DNA from: Anaerococcus mediterraneensis
Lineage (GTDB): Bacteria; Bacillota; Clostridia; Tissierellales; Peptoniphilaceae
Direction: 5' to 3'
Assembly: GCF_900128415.1 (NCBI RefSeq)
Contig: NZ_LT635772.1
Span: 558,001-622,000, forward strand
Length of the DNA: 64,000 nt
Positions 11,024 to 20,189 of the stretch are shown in pieces. The notes below the pieces were generated by a model that was given only the letters and a program-made list of their open reading frames with translations, ran no database searches and had not been told where the DNA came from. Position 1 is the first letter of the stretch. Every line of letters starts with the position of its first letter. The position numbers and the translations under genes are program-made.

Positions 11024-13375
11024 TTATTTTACATTTTTAAATACATAAACTGCTTTTCTAGCATTGTCCCATTCTATTGTTTGGTTTTTGCCATCTTTAA
11101 TATCTCCATGACTTGCTCCAAAAGCTTTGGCAATATTTGAAATTGAAGCATGAATTCTTCCATTTATAATCACTGGCTTAACATCTGAATTGTAGACCTT
11201 TCCATCTGAATCTTTCATAACACCAGTATCAATATTTAGTCTTAATGTCTTTTTAGCTAGGATATTATTCTCTTTATTTGAGAAAATAGCTTCACGAGTA
11301 GAGTTGTCATACTCAACATTAAAGCCTAGAGTATAAGCAATATATCTCACTGGAATCATAGTTCTTCCTTGATCCACATAAGTTTTTACATCCATATATA
11401 CTGTTGTCTTACCATCTTTGTTGATAATGTTATAAAAGTTTTTGTCTACTTGAAAAACTGCAAATTCTTTTTCATCTTTAACTTGTTTTTTACCTTGTTG
11501 TTCCTCTTGCTTTTTCATCTTGTTAAGATCAAATTGATTTAGAATGTTCTTGTCATCAGCTTTTAAAAGTTCGTCCCACTTCTTATCTTGAGATTTCTTA
11601 TCTTCTTTCTTCTCTTTGTTTTCTTTTTGGAGTTTTAGAAGTTCATCTAATTTTTTAGATAAGTCTTGATTTAGATTTTTATCTTTTTCATCTTTAGTTT
11701 GTTTTTCAAGTTCTTCTTTTGCTTTTTTATTTGCTTCCTCGATTAACTTCTTGGCTTCTTCAATTTTCTTATCTAAATCTTCTTTTAGCTTTTTAATTTC
11801 TTCTTCAGAAGCTTTTTGTTTTTCTTCTAGTTTTTTAATTTTCTCTTCTAATTCTTTTTTTGTATTTTCAGAAGATTCTTTTAAACTATCAATAGCCTTT
11901 TGAAGCTCTTCAATCTTCTCAAAGCATTCTGACTTAGAATTTTCTGTTTTTTTCTTTTTATTCTCTAATTCTTTTATCTTATTATCTTTTTCATCAAGGG
12001 CTTTTTCTAAGTCCTTAATTTTATTATCTTTATCCTCTATTTCTTTAGTCTTCTTTGCTAGTTCTCCTTCTAAAGACTCGAGCTTTTCTTGCATTTCTTT
12101 GATTTTATTTTCGTTTTTGTCGGTCTTTTCTTTTTCAGATTCTAACTCCCATTTTGTAGATGAATAATCTTCTTTTAGTTTTGCATTTTCATCTTGTAAT
12201 CTTTTTAATTCATCTTTAAGCTGAGTAATTTCTGCTATTAGTTCATCATTGTTAGAATTTTTAAGTTCCTCAATTTCTTTATTCAATTGAACAATCTTAT
12301 TATCTTTATCTCTAATCTCTTCTTCTAACTTAGCTTTTTCTTGTTTTAGTTTTTCTCCGTTATCTTTACAAGATTCTAACTTTTTCTTTAATTCATCTAT
12401 CTTTGATTGGTCTTCTTGTTTCTTATCATTTAAGTCTTTGATCTGATTTTCTAAGTCCTTAATATTTTTAGTTAAATCATCAATCTTATTGTCCTTTTCA
12501 TCAATATCTTGTCCTGTTAAATCTGTTTGAGTATCAATGGAATATTTATTTGGATTGTATATAGTCATCTTTCCTTGATACAAATCATTGTTATAATCAA
12601 ATTCAAGTTCTACACTATCTACGTTCTTATCAAAGACAAACTCTCCATTTTCAAACCTTAATCCATTAGGAATAGATTTGAATCCTTGATTTCCGTTGAA
12701 ACCAAAATGATTTTCGTAAAATGGATTTTGTTTTGGTCTATACTCAACTTCTTGATTATGGAATACTCCCTTACTGTTAATATTTGGATTGCCTAAAACT
12801 TTTACAGTGTGCAGTTTATTTCTTGAAAAAGCATACTGTTCAATTGTCTTCACAGACTTCGGTATAGTTATTTCTTGAAGGTTATTTCTTTCAAAAGCAT
12901 TATGTTCAATATTTACCAAAGTATTAGGTAAAGTCACTTCTCTAAGTCCACAATTGAAAAATGCTAAACCACCAAGATAAGTTAGACTATTTGATAGTTT
13001 TACCTCGTCTATACTTGCATCGTAAAAGGCAGCATAACCTAAATGCTTAACAGAATCAGGAATAATTACTTTATCCCAATGTTTGCCACGTCCAAATTCT
13101 CTTTTATATCTAAGTTCATCGTTTGAATGACTTAAAGAATAATTTCCATTTATAGATTTCGTTCCTTCAGGAAATACTAGAACATTTGTCTTTTCTTTCT
13201 TTTCTAAGCCCTTATCACTAAAGGCTATTATATTTCCCTCAGAGGAATACATAAAATCATCTTCCGTCCAAGTAACATCAGACTTTGCAAATGCACTTGT
13301 ATGCACAGTTGATGTCAAAATTAATAAAAGAGCCATAAAAAAGGCTCTTAGTCTGTTCGTATTAAATTTCTTCAT
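11024..13375 (-). CDS. Secreted leucine-rich-repeat / coiled-coil / stalk-domain surface protein
   Basis: 783 residues. A signal peptide lies at about 1-30 (FFMALLLILTSTVHTSAFA). Residues about 85-210 are BspA-type LRR_5 repeats (VIIPDSVKHLGYAAF, VTLPNTLVNIEHNAF, ITIPKSVKTIEQYAF). A continuous, highly charged heptad-rich coiled coil runs from about 280 to 625, very rich in K/E/D/L. Residues about 650-783 form a copper-amine-oxidase-N-like stalk domain (DVKTYVDQGRTMIPVRYIA, VEYDNSTREAIF). No LPXTG is seen, so attachment may rely on the C-terminal domain or on partners. The gene sits between the DUF4315 and DUF4366 genes and overlaps the DUF4315 gene by 14 bases, so it is co-expressed with the transfer operon. 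A role as a mating-contact adhesin is inferred, not shown. Confidence 0.85.
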   Translation of the reverse strand: MKKFNTNRLRAFFMALLLILTSTVHTSAFAKSDVTWTEDDFMYSSEGNIIAFSDKGLEKKEKTNVLVFPEGTKSINGNYSLSHSNDELRYKREFGRGKHWDKVIIPDSVKHLGYAAFYDASIDEVKLSNSLTYLGGLAFFNCGLREVTLPNTLVNIEHNAFERNNLQEITIPKSVKTIEQYAFSRNKLHTVKVLGNPNINSKGVFHNQEVEYRPKQNPFYENHFGFNGNQGFKSIPNGLRFENGEFVFDKNVDSVELEFDYNNDLYQGKMTIYNPNKYSIDTQTDLTGQDIDEKDNKIDDLTKNIKDLENQIKDLNDKKQEDQSKIDELKKKLESCKDNGEKLKQEKAKLEEEIRDKDNKIVQLNKEIEELKNSNNDELIAEITQLKDELKRLQDENAKLKEDYSSTKWELESEKEKTDKNENKIKEMQEKLESLEGELAKKTKEIEDKDNKIKDLEKALDEKDNKIKELENKKKKTENSKSECFEKIEELQKAIDSLKESSENTKKELEEKIKKLEEKQKASEEEIKKLKEDLDKKIEEAKKLIEEANKKAKEELEKQTKDEKDKNLNQDLSKKLDELLKLQKENKEKKEDKKSQDKKWDELLKADDKNILNQFDLNKMKKQEEQQGKKQVKDEKEFAVFQVDKNFYNIINKDGKTTVYMDVKTYVDQGRTMIPVRYIAYTLGFNVEYDNSTREAIFSNKENNILAKKTLRLNIDTGVMKDSDGKVYNSDVKPVIINGRIHASISNIAKAFGASHGDIKDGKNQTIEWDNARKAVYVFKNVK

Positions 13376-13601
13376 TATGAATGTTCTCCTTTTCTTTTAA
13401 TTTTTCTTCTCTTTTTCTATCATTGATTTTCTCCATTAATTCTTCCAAGCTGATATTGTTCCTCCTAAGAGTTACAATTATTTCTTCATTTTCAACTTGT
13501 ATTTCTTCATCGCAAATTTCCTTGTATTTTGCATTTAGATTTTTTAATTTCTCTTCTATTTTTTTCTTTTTGTTTCTAATACTTATAAGCTTCCTGTTCA
13601 C
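13362..13601 (-). CDS. DUF4315-family small coiled-coil protein
   Basis: 79 residues from a GTG at 13601, which has GGGAG seven bases upstream; a longer reading would need a start inside the preceding gene and is less likely. The sequence begins NRKLISIRNKKKKIEEKL and is a lysine/glutamate-rich helical protein with a short conserved centre (IIVTLRRNNISLEELMEKI). It matches DUF4315 in length, composition and position, always next to the NlpC/P60 gene in CTn-type ICEs. Function is unknown. It begins 15 bases after the hydrolase stop and overlaps the next gene by 14 bases. Confidence 0.8.
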   Translation of the reverse strand: MNRKLISIRNKKKKIEEKLKNLNAKYKEICDEEIQVENEEIIVTLRRNNISLEELMEKINDRKREEKLKEKENIHNEEI

Positions 13602-13615
13602 ATAATATCTCCCTT

Positions 13616-16195
13616 CTATCTTGGTCTTCCAAAACCATAAAAGTGTGATTTCCAATATTTTGAATTTATTGATGTGTATTGAATTGGATCTCCTGCGTGA
13701 ATCATCATTCCGTTACCTGCGTATATTCCTACGTGAGATATTGGAGTTCCACTGTTATATGTTGAGTGGAAAAATATAATATCTCCAGGTTGAGCTTCAC
13801 TTGGACTTACTGGATTACAATAGTCTTTGTATATTCTCCATGCAGTTGTTCTTGGCATTTTCTTTACACCAGACTTTGTAAATGACCAACATACAAAACC
13901 TGAGCAGTCAAAGTTAGATGGTCCACTTGCTCCAAACACATATCTTTTGCCTATATGTTTTTCTGCTTCATTAAATAAGGCTTTGGCAGTAGCTGAATCA
14001 AAAGCAAGACCAGGATTTCCAAAGTTTGGATTATCTACTATTTCTCCTAAGTCCCCATTACCTGATCCAAAAACATCTCCCATATTTCCCTTAGCTTCAA
14101 GAAGAGCTTCATAATGAACTACATTGTCTGGATAATCTTTAAATATTTCCCTAACAACTTCATCCATTTCTCTTTTCTTTAAAGTTACAATTAACTTTTT
14201 ATATTCGTACTCTTCTTTTTCATAGCTAGTATAAGGATTGCCACGACTATCATATCTAGTTCTTGCTACTGTTCTTGTTCTAATTTCAATTTCTTCTTTA
14301 AAATCAAGTTTATACATCTTATCGAAAAGATCTTTTAAAATTCCTTTTACTTCAGACGCTGATTTTACTTCTCCACATCTTGAAGTTATATAGGATAAAA
14401 GTTCATGGGTATTATGACCAATTTCTCCTTCTTTGTTTATGATATATTCGTCATATCCAGGATGACTTGTTTTTACACTTTCTATTTGTGATTGTAGGTC
14501 ATATTCCATTGATGAAAATTCTTGATTAACTTCACTTAGAACTGTATCTTGTGATAGGTATGTTGTTGTCATTACTGAGTTTACTGAGTTACTTAGTCCA
14601 CTCATACCAACACTTCCGCCACCAATCATGATTGATAGCATAAGACCTAGTCCTATTACTAGAAATAGAACCATCTTACTTTTTCTTACGATTAGCTCTT
14701 TAGAAGCCTTACCTAAACTTAAAATAGCTTTTTTAACTCTATCTACAAGTCTTGTTTCGTGCTTTTTAGCTATCATGCTCTTCATTTGCTTTCTTTGGTA
14801 AAACTTCTTAAATCTATTTTTCTTTATATAGGCATCTGACTTTTTTAAATCTTCCAATCCACTTTTAAACTCCAACTTGCTTTTTCTCTTTCTTATTTTC
14901 TTATCAAGTTTAGATAATTTTTTTAAGGACTTTTTCTTTTTGTCTAACTTATACTTCCTTATTCCATGCTGGAGTTTAGAGCTTACATTAGCGACCTTTT
15001 CTCCAGATTCTACACCAGTATTGTCAGATCCTGAACTTAGATAATCTCTCACTAACTCTGATGACTTAGCTCCAGACAATAAAACCCCAGAGGATAGACT
15101 TCCTTTAGTTTTATTCTTTAAGATATTATCCTTTAGCTTGCTTTTAGACTTTTCAAGTTCTCCAATCTTTTTATCTGAGATAAAGTCTTTAACATCTTGT
15201 GCCTTCTTAGAATCTTTTCTTGTAACTTTCTTAGATTCATTTTTTAAGTCATCGATTTTCTTACGAGTGAATTTATCACTTTCATAATTTTTTCTTTTGT
15301 AGTAGGTCTTCTTTTTATTAACTTTCTTTTGTTCTGAAGGTTTAAGGCTTGTTTCCTTTTCATCTTTTCTAAATTCAAGATTATTGTCTTTAAAATCAGG
15401 ATTATCAGAAGTTTTTTCTGTGTCAGCTTCGCTTAGCTTACTTTCTTTATCTATCTCTTTAGAAATTTTTTCCTTATCTCTAAACCTCTTTTCTTGATAA
15501 AGCTTCTGCTTTTGCTTTTTATCGATATTAGTATTACTTTCGTTCTTACTTACTTCATCTTTAACAAGCTTATCTTTTCTATATATTCTCTTACTTTTCT
15601 TTGCTTCAATAGGTTTATCTTCACTTGTCTGGATTCGCTTAAACTCTCTCTCGTTAATTTTGTCTTGGAATTTATCCTTACTATGGATAAGTTTATCCTC
15701 ATAATTTTTGAGAACTTGTCTTTTACTTGATGCCTTCTTATTGTTTATTGGTTGAGCCTTAGCTGAAATATCATCTGTTGTTAATTTATTAGAATTAATA
15801 TTTCTACTGTTTTTACTATCAAAATTTACTTTTTTAAAGTCTAGATCTAAGTCTTCATCAAGTTTAAAGCTTTCATCTGTCCTTATTTCAAGATTAGCTT
15901 GTTTTGTTTCTTCAGCCTTATTCTTATTATCTAAAACTTCTTTTCTAATTCTTTCCTTGTTTTTAGCCTTCTTAAATTCTTTTAGTTTATATTGTTTTTG
16001 ATCTTTAGCTAATACATTCTCATGAATAAGTTTAGATTCTTTTTCTGAAATTTTATCTCCGAACCTATCCTTAGTCTTAATAATCTTATTGGTATAATCA
16101 TCTGAATGAACAAGTTTACTTTCAAGATTCTTTTCAGGAGCGTCCCTATTTCGTATAATTTTCTTTTGAAAATCTTTTTTTAGTTTTTTATCCAT
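13616..16195 (-). CDS. CD1108-type conjugation cell-wall hydrolase (NlpC/P60) with a long charged N-terminal extension
   Basis: 859 residues. Residues 1 to about 480 are strongly charged (K/D/E/S) and contain loose repeats, for example KLVHSDDYTNKIIKTKDRFG, KLIHEN and KLIHSKDKFQDKINERE. One transmembrane helix lies near 505-530 (MVLFLVIGLGLMLSIMIGGG). The extracellular part ends in an NlpC/P60 peptidase at about 735-859: YVFGASGPSNFDCSGFV with the catalytic Cys near 762, SHVGIYAG with the His, and MMIHAG. This is the VirB1-like enzyme of Gram-positive type IV secretion that opens peptidoglycan. The charged region would be cytoplasmic by topology. It follows virB4 by 7 bases, so it is part of the transfer operon. 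Confidence 0.92.
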   Translation of the reverse strand: MDKKLKKDFQKKIIRNRDAPEKNLESKLVHSDDYTNKIIKTKDRFGDKISEKESKLIHENVLAKDQKQYKLKEFKKAKNKERIRKEVLDNKNKAEETKQANLEIRTDESFKLDEDLDLDFKKVNFDSKNSRNINSNKLTTDDISAKAQPINNKKASSKRQVLKNYEDKLIHSKDKFQDKINEREFKRIQTSEDKPIEAKKSKRIYRKDKLVKDEVSKNESNTNIDKKQKQKLYQEKRFRDKEKISKEIDKESKLSEADTEKTSDNPDFKDNNLEFRKDEKETSLKPSEQKKVNKKKTYYKRKNYESDKFTRKKIDDLKNESKKVTRKDSKKAQDVKDFISDKKIGELEKSKSKLKDNILKNKTKGSLSSGVLLSGAKSSELVRDYLSSGSDNTGVESGEKVANVSSKLQHGIRKYKLDKKKKSLKKLSKLDKKIRKRKSKLEFKSGLEDLKKSDAYIKKNRFKKFYQRKQMKSMIAKKHETRLVDRVKKAILSLGKASKELIVRKSKMVLFLVIGLGLMLSIMIGGGSVGMSGLSNSVNSVMTTTYLSQDTVLSEVNQEFSSMEYDLQSQIESVKTSHPGYDEYIINKEGEIGHNTHELLSYITSRCGEVKSASEVKGILKDLFDKMYKLDFKEEIEIRTRTVARTRYDSRGNPYTSYEKEEYEYKKLIVTLKKREMDEVVREIFKDYPDNVVHYEALLEAKGNMGDVFGSGNGDLGEIVDNPNFGNPGLAFDSATAKALFNEAEKHIGKRYVFGASGPSNFDCSGFVCWSFTKSGVKKMPRTTAWRIYKDYCNPVSPSEAQPGDIIFFHSTYNSGTPISHVGIYAGNGMMIHAGDPIQYTSINSKYWKSHFYGFGRPR

Positions 16196-16202
16196 ATCAC
16201 AC

Positions 16203-18626
16203 CTACTTAGCTTCTTCTGGTTTTGTTGTCATTAGCTTATATAGCATGGTGTCTTTAGGGAATTTATCAATAAATGGAACAATAGTATTTCCAAAGAATA
16301 ATAGTCCCTCACCTGCATTTGAATTAGTAATATAGTTTAACTGATAAGGTGATATTTTTAATTTCTTAGCAAGAATATCCCTATCTCCAGATGCTTGATT
16401 TAACATTAGAACAAAGTCTGTATTATCAAAGATATTTTCAATTTCCTGACTTGTTAAAAGGTCTTTTACGTTTTGAGTTATACCTGTTGGAATACCTCCC
16501 CATTTTCTAAATCTTTTCCAGATTTCTACTGAATATGAAGCAGTTTGTGGGTCTTTTAATAAAAGGTGGAACTCATCTATATAGTATCTTGTAGACTTGC
16601 TTCCTCTATTTAGGGAAACCTTGTTCCAAACTTGGTCTTGAATTACAAGCATACCTATTTTTTTAAGTTGTGTTCCTAGCTCTTTTATATCAAAACAGAG
16701 CAGTTGCCTATTTAGGTCAACATTTGACCTATTATTAAATACATTAAGACTTCCTTTTACATAAATTTCCATTTCTGTTGCTAGTTTTCTACCAACTCCC
16801 TCTTCTTGAGATAGGAGCATATCGTATAAATCTCCTAATATTGGCATGTTTTCTGGTTTTGGGTCTTCAAAATATTTTTGGTATATCTTTGGTAAGCACC
16901 TATCTATAACAGATTTTTCTGCAGCAGTAAGACCAGATCCTCCTACTACAAGTTCAAGCATAGACATTATGAAGTTTGCCTTATCTTTTAAAGGTGCGTC
17001 CCCATCTCCATAGTTCATGTTAATATCTAGTGGATTTAGATAGTCCTTTGACTTTGCTGAAACTTTAATAACTTCTCCATTAAATTGTTTTACAAGGTTT
17101 GAATACTCACCTTCAGGATCACAAATAATTACATCATCATCTGTGACAAGAATTGCATTTGCCATCTCTCTCTTTGCTGAGAAAGATTTACCAGAACCTG
17201 GTGTACCTAATATTAGTCCGTTAGGGTTCTTTAGTTTCTTCCTATCTGCCATAATCAAGTTTTGGCTAAGGGCATTTAAGCCATAGTACAAAGAATTTGC
17301 CGAATCAATAAATAGCTCTTCTGTTGTAAAAGGCATAAATACTGCCGTTGATGATGAAGTTAAAAATCTTTTTATCTCGACTTGATTAACTCCTAGAGGT
17401 AAGACAGAAACAAGTCCTTGCTCTTGTTGATGAGATAATCTTTTTACCTGACAATTATGTCTGTTTGCAATTGATGAAATTTGAGCAATAGTGTTTTCTA
17501 ACTTTTGGTTAGTTCTAGCAAAATTCATCATTACTATGCTAACTACAAAGAGCCTTTCATCTCTATTTTGTAAGTCAGATAACATGGACTTAACATCAGC
17601 ACCAAAGGTATTTATATCTGATGGAATAATATCCATATCATATCCAGCACGAACTGCTTTCTTTTGTTCTTCAATTTTCATTCTATCCAAGTCTGTGTTT
17701 TTTCTCTTAATGAGTTTAATGGCTTCTGCTTGTTCAACTACATCTATATGAAAAGCTACATAAATACTGTCATCAATATCTAAAAACTCAGATAACATTC
17801 TATCTGATAACTCACTTGCAAGTATTTGAAAATGACTTACTACTCCAATGAATTTCCCAAATTTAAAATTATTTGCTGGTGCAAAATTAAAGATATTGGG
17901 AGTTATATGTGACTTTGTAGACTCTTTCTTCTTCAAATCTTTATATGAAAAATCAAAGTTTTTGTCTGGATTTAACATATCGTGAACAAGTCTTAACCTT
18001 TCTTCGCCATCAAGACTCTCTGCTCTTACTCCCATAGATTTAAAGTTAGATAAAATATCCACTTCAAGTCTATTTAGCTTTGCTCTTGCTTGCTCTAGAT
18101 TATCGGCTTCTGTTGTAAAGGTTATATACTTCATCTTTTTAAGTCCGTTATTGCCCTTTGCAAGTTGAAGCTTTAACATCTCCCTAAACTCTTTTCTTAC
18201 ATCGTCATAGAAATCTCCCTTATCAGCAATTTTAATTGCATCTTGTAGGTCTCTATTTCTTCCTAATTGATTTACATACGAAAGTTCGATGTGTACACTT
18301 GGATCAAAAGAATTTAAAAAGTTGGCAAATTGGTTAAAGATTAAATCTCTATCTTCTTCCAATGCCAACTGGTAATTTATATCTTGAAATGAAATTGTCC
18401 TTGAATAATTTTTTTCATCTAACTGGCAAATGCCCTCTGGTAACATTCTTATATAGGGAATTGTATCTTCAACAGTAAATCTCTTTTTCTCTTTCTTTAA
18501 AAGTACACTTAGAAGACTATTTGTTGGATCTTTCTTTGTTTTTAGCCTTCTTACTTCCTTTCGGTCTTTTTTTAATTGTTTTTCCCTTAGATTTAAGTCG
18601 CTGATTTGCTTTTTTCTTTGCTTCAA
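16203..18626 (-). CDS. VirB4-type conjugative transfer ATPase
   Basis: 807 residues. The first 35 are basic and precede a VirB4/TraE-like N-terminal domain. Walker A is LGTPGSGKSFSAKREM near residue 471; Walker B lies in RYYIDEFHLLL near 700, followed by GGIPTGITQNVKDLL. This is the hexameric energising ATPase of the type IV secretion channel at the cytoplasmic face. The start at 18626 lies 110 bases inside the prgI gene in another frame, an unusually long overlap; conserved VirB4 sequence only begins around residue 50, so a later start cannot be excluded. Neighbours on both sides are secretion-channel genes. Confidence 0.95.
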   Translation of the reverse strand: MKQRKKQISDLNLREKQLKKDRKEVRRLKTKKDPTNSLLSVLLKKEKKRFTVEDTIPYIRMLPEGICQLDEKNYSRTISFQDINYQLALEEDRDLIFNQFANFLNSFDPSVHIELSYVNQLGRNRDLQDAIKIADKGDFYDDVRKEFREMLKLQLAKGNNGLKKMKYITFTTEADNLEQARAKLNRLEVDILSNFKSMGVRAESLDGEERLRLVHDMLNPDKNFDFSYKDLKKKESTKSHITPNIFNFAPANNFKFGKFIGVVSHFQILASELSDRMLSEFLDIDDSIYVAFHIDVVEQAEAIKLIKRKNTDLDRMKIEEQKKAVRAGYDMDIIPSDINTFGADVKSMLSDLQNRDERLFVVSIVMMNFARTNQKLENTIAQISSIANRHNCQVKRLSHQQEQGLVSVLPLGVNQVEIKRFLTSSSTAVFMPFTTEELFIDSANSLYYGLNALSQNLIMADRKKLKNPNGLILGTPGSGKSFSAKREMANAILVTDDDVIICDPEGEYSNLVKQFNGEVIKVSAKSKDYLNPLDINMNYGDGDAPLKDKANFIMSMLELVVGGSGLTAAEKSVIDRCLPKIYQKYFEDPKPENMPILGDLYDMLLSQEEGVGRKLATEMEIYVKGSLNVFNNRSNVDLNRQLLCFDIKELGTQLKKIGMLVIQDQVWNKVSLNRGSKSTRYYIDEFHLLLKDPQTASYSVEIWKRFRKWGGIPTGITQNVKDLLTSQEIENIFDNTDFVLMLNQASGDRDILAKKLKISPYQLNYITNSNAGEGLLFFGNTIVPFIDKFPKDTMLYKLMTTKPEEAK

Positions 18627-18927
18627 TGTATGCCTCCTTTCTTATTCTCTTAGTTGGTTGATAAAACTTATGAAGATAGAAAAATTTAAAATATTTTTCA
18701 AAAGTTAAGGTATCTTTTTCATATAAGGTTATAAAAAAGATCGGCAGGGTTACTATTAGCATTACAATGATTGAAACATCATTAGGTAGATATCTTTTCA
18801 TAAATAGATAGGTTGGTATGCCAATTAGTCCTGCCACAGAAAAGCCTATAAGTTGTCTTTTAGTTAAGTTAAAGGCAACCTTTGTTTTAATCTTGTCCAA
18901 ATCTTTTGGTATTGGTACATATGCCAT
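18517..18927 (-). CDS. PrgI-family conjugation membrane protein
   Basis: 136 residues beginning MAYVPIPKDLDKIKTKVAFN, the typical PrgI opening. Two transmembrane segments follow (LIGFSVAGLIGIPTYLFM and VSIIVMLIVTLPIFFITLY), then LTFEKYFKFFYL and a very basic C-terminal tail of about 35 residues. PrgI (VirB3-like) associates with the VirB4 ATPase in Gram-positive transfer channels. The basic tail is encoded in the region overlapping virB4, so the tail and the virB4 N-terminus constrain each other. It starts 2 bases from the stop of the upstream small gene. Confidence 0.9.
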   Translation of the reverse strand: MAYVPIPKDLDKIKTKVAFNLTKRQLIGFSVAGLIGIPTYLFMKRYLPNDVSIIVMLIVTLPIFFITLYEKDTLTFEKYFKFFYLHKFYQPTKRIRKEAYIEAKKKANQRLKSKGKTIKKRPKGSKKAKNKERSNK

Positions 18928-18928
18928 T

Positions 18929-19219
18929 TTAATCTCCCTCTACTTCTTCTTTGGAAAGTTCAAGTATATGGTCATAATTAGATGTTGTTTCCTCTTCTAG
19001 GTAGCTAATTCTTTCTTCTAATTCTTCTTGTTTTTCTTCATTTCTGTCATTGTATTCTCCTTGATACATAACAAATTCATTGTGACATCTTCCGAGTCTG
19101 TTTATTCTTTTCTTTAAGTTTCTAATCTCTTCATTTCTTTTTTTCTCTTTTAAGATTTCATAAGTTCCTCCCAATAAAATTCCAAGTCCCAATAAAGCAC
19201 AATTTTTCTTTTTTAACAT
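18929..19219 (-). CDS. Small membrane-anchored coiled-coil protein, function unknown
   Basis: 96 residues. The N-terminus holds a short hydrophobic segment (CALLGLGILLGGTYEIL), then charged helices (IRNLKKRINRLGRC and EEKQEELEERISYLEEE). I do not recognise a named family. Its place between the VirB6-like and PrgI genes, with only a few bases to each side, suggests a small accessory protein of the transfer channel. The predicted topology is an N-terminal anchor with a cytoplasmic coiled coil. Confidence 0.65.
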   Translation of the reverse strand: MLKKKNCALLGLGILLGGTYEILKEKKRNEEIRNLKKRINRLGRCHNEFVMYQGEYNDRNEEKQEELEERISYLEEETTSNYDHILELSKEEVEGD

Positions 19220-19228
19220 TTATTCCTC

Positions 19229-20092
19229 CTAGTGCGTATTCATAATACTTTTTGCAACTGTTCCACTCTTAAACATCATAAGTCCAAGTAGTAGAGCATA
19301 TCCTAATATACTAAACAAGCTTGCATGAATATCTGTAATCTGTACCGTCCTTATTAAAACGGTGTAGATACCTAAACATACCATCAAAAACAAACCTTGT
19401 AGTCCCAAGGCAAAAAGTCCCTTGATATAATTTGTTCCAATCTGACCCCATTCTTTATTTCCCATAGTCGCAAATGGTATAGATGATACTGATGAGTAGA
19501 CATATATTTCAAACATACGCCCATATACTATTAAGGTAATAGTTAAAGATATACATTGAATTGCAATCCTCACTAGGCTTGTTTCAACTAATATCATTAA
19601 AAGCTCACCTATTTCTTTTTCTTTTAATGTATCAACCATTGCAACTATTTGATCTCCTGAAACAGTGGCAGAAGTAGTGATTACCCCTGCCGCTTTGTTT
19701 ACAAGATTTTGTGCCACATCAAAGACTGCCATTGAAAATTCAAAGGCATGGCTTGCAAGGTAGACTGCTATAAACATCTTTATAATGTATTTGAAAAACT
19801 CAAAAGTATCTGTATCGTGCATATTATTCTTTTGCATAACCATATTTATGAGTTCAATACATAAAACTGCTGTTATGATAAGACCTGCTATTGGAACAAT
19901 CACATTATCATTAATGTTTTTTATGAAGTTATACACTTCTCCATTCCAACCCATTGGTGTCTTCCCAACATCAGTTGCAATAACTCCTACCTTGTCATTT
20001 ATATCTAAGAACATGGACTCAAGATTTGCTTTGATACCTCCGAGTAGCATATCCTTAAAAAATTCAGTTAGCTTGTCAAAGATACCAAACAT
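19229..20092 (-). CDS. VirB6/TrbL-like polytopic membrane protein (CD0415/CD1112 type)
   Basis: 287 residues. The N-terminus is amphipathic (FGIFDKLTEFFKDMLLGGI), followed by an extracellular loop and about five or six transmembrane helices (for example IVPIAGLIITAVLCIELINM, IIKMFIAVYLASHAFEFSM, LFALGLQGLFLMVCLGIYTV and a final SILGYALLLGLMMFKSG). This is the multi-pass channel component that, in intact CTn-type ICEs, lies directly downstream of maff2. Here the maff2 gene upstream is interrupted by an IME, so only its 3' remnant precedes this gene and transcription must come through the recombinase end of the IME or start locally. Confidence 0.88.
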   Translation of the reverse strand: MFGIFDKLTEFFKDMLLGGIKANLESMFLDINDKVGVIATDVGKTPMGWNGEVYNFIKNINDNVIVPIAGLIITAVLCIELINMVMQKNNMHDTDTFEFFKYIIKMFIAVYLASHAFEFSMAVFDVAQNLVNKAAGVITTSATVSGDQIVAMVDTLKEKEIGELLMILVETSLVRIAIQCISLTITLIVYGRMFEIYVYSSVSSIPFATMGNKEWGQIGTNYIKGLFALGLQGLFLMVCLGIYTVLIRTVQITDIHASLFSILGYALLLGLMMFKSGTVAKSIMNTH

Positions 20093-20102
20093 AGACTTTC
20101 TC

Positions 20103-20189
20103 CTAATTTAAAGCATTTGCAAGTAGTGGAATTAATTTAATACCGATTAGTACAATTCCCCCACCAGCCATAAGCTGCTTTATGCCTAA
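20103..20189 (-). pseudogene. 3' remnant of the ICE maff2 gene, cut by the IME
   Basis: On the minus strand the frame after the recombinase stop codon reads LGIKQLMAGGGIVLIGIKLI, then PLLANALN and a stop at 20103. This is the conserved C-terminus of Maff2 family membrane proteins. The first codons (LGIKQ) are probably supplied by the IME end, while GGGIVLIG onward is original ICE sequence. The 5' part of the gene lies 13.4 kb away at 33555-33713. Confidence 0.88.
20167..20173. other. Attachment site on the recombinase side of the IME
   Basis: The plus-strand heptamer GCCATAA is shared with 33562-33568 and marks the crossover region in maff2. On the minus strand the contexts are AAGCAGCTTATGGCTGG here and AAGCAATTTATGGCAAA at the other end, so the identical core is TTATGGC with partly conserved arms. 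Confidence 0.65.
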
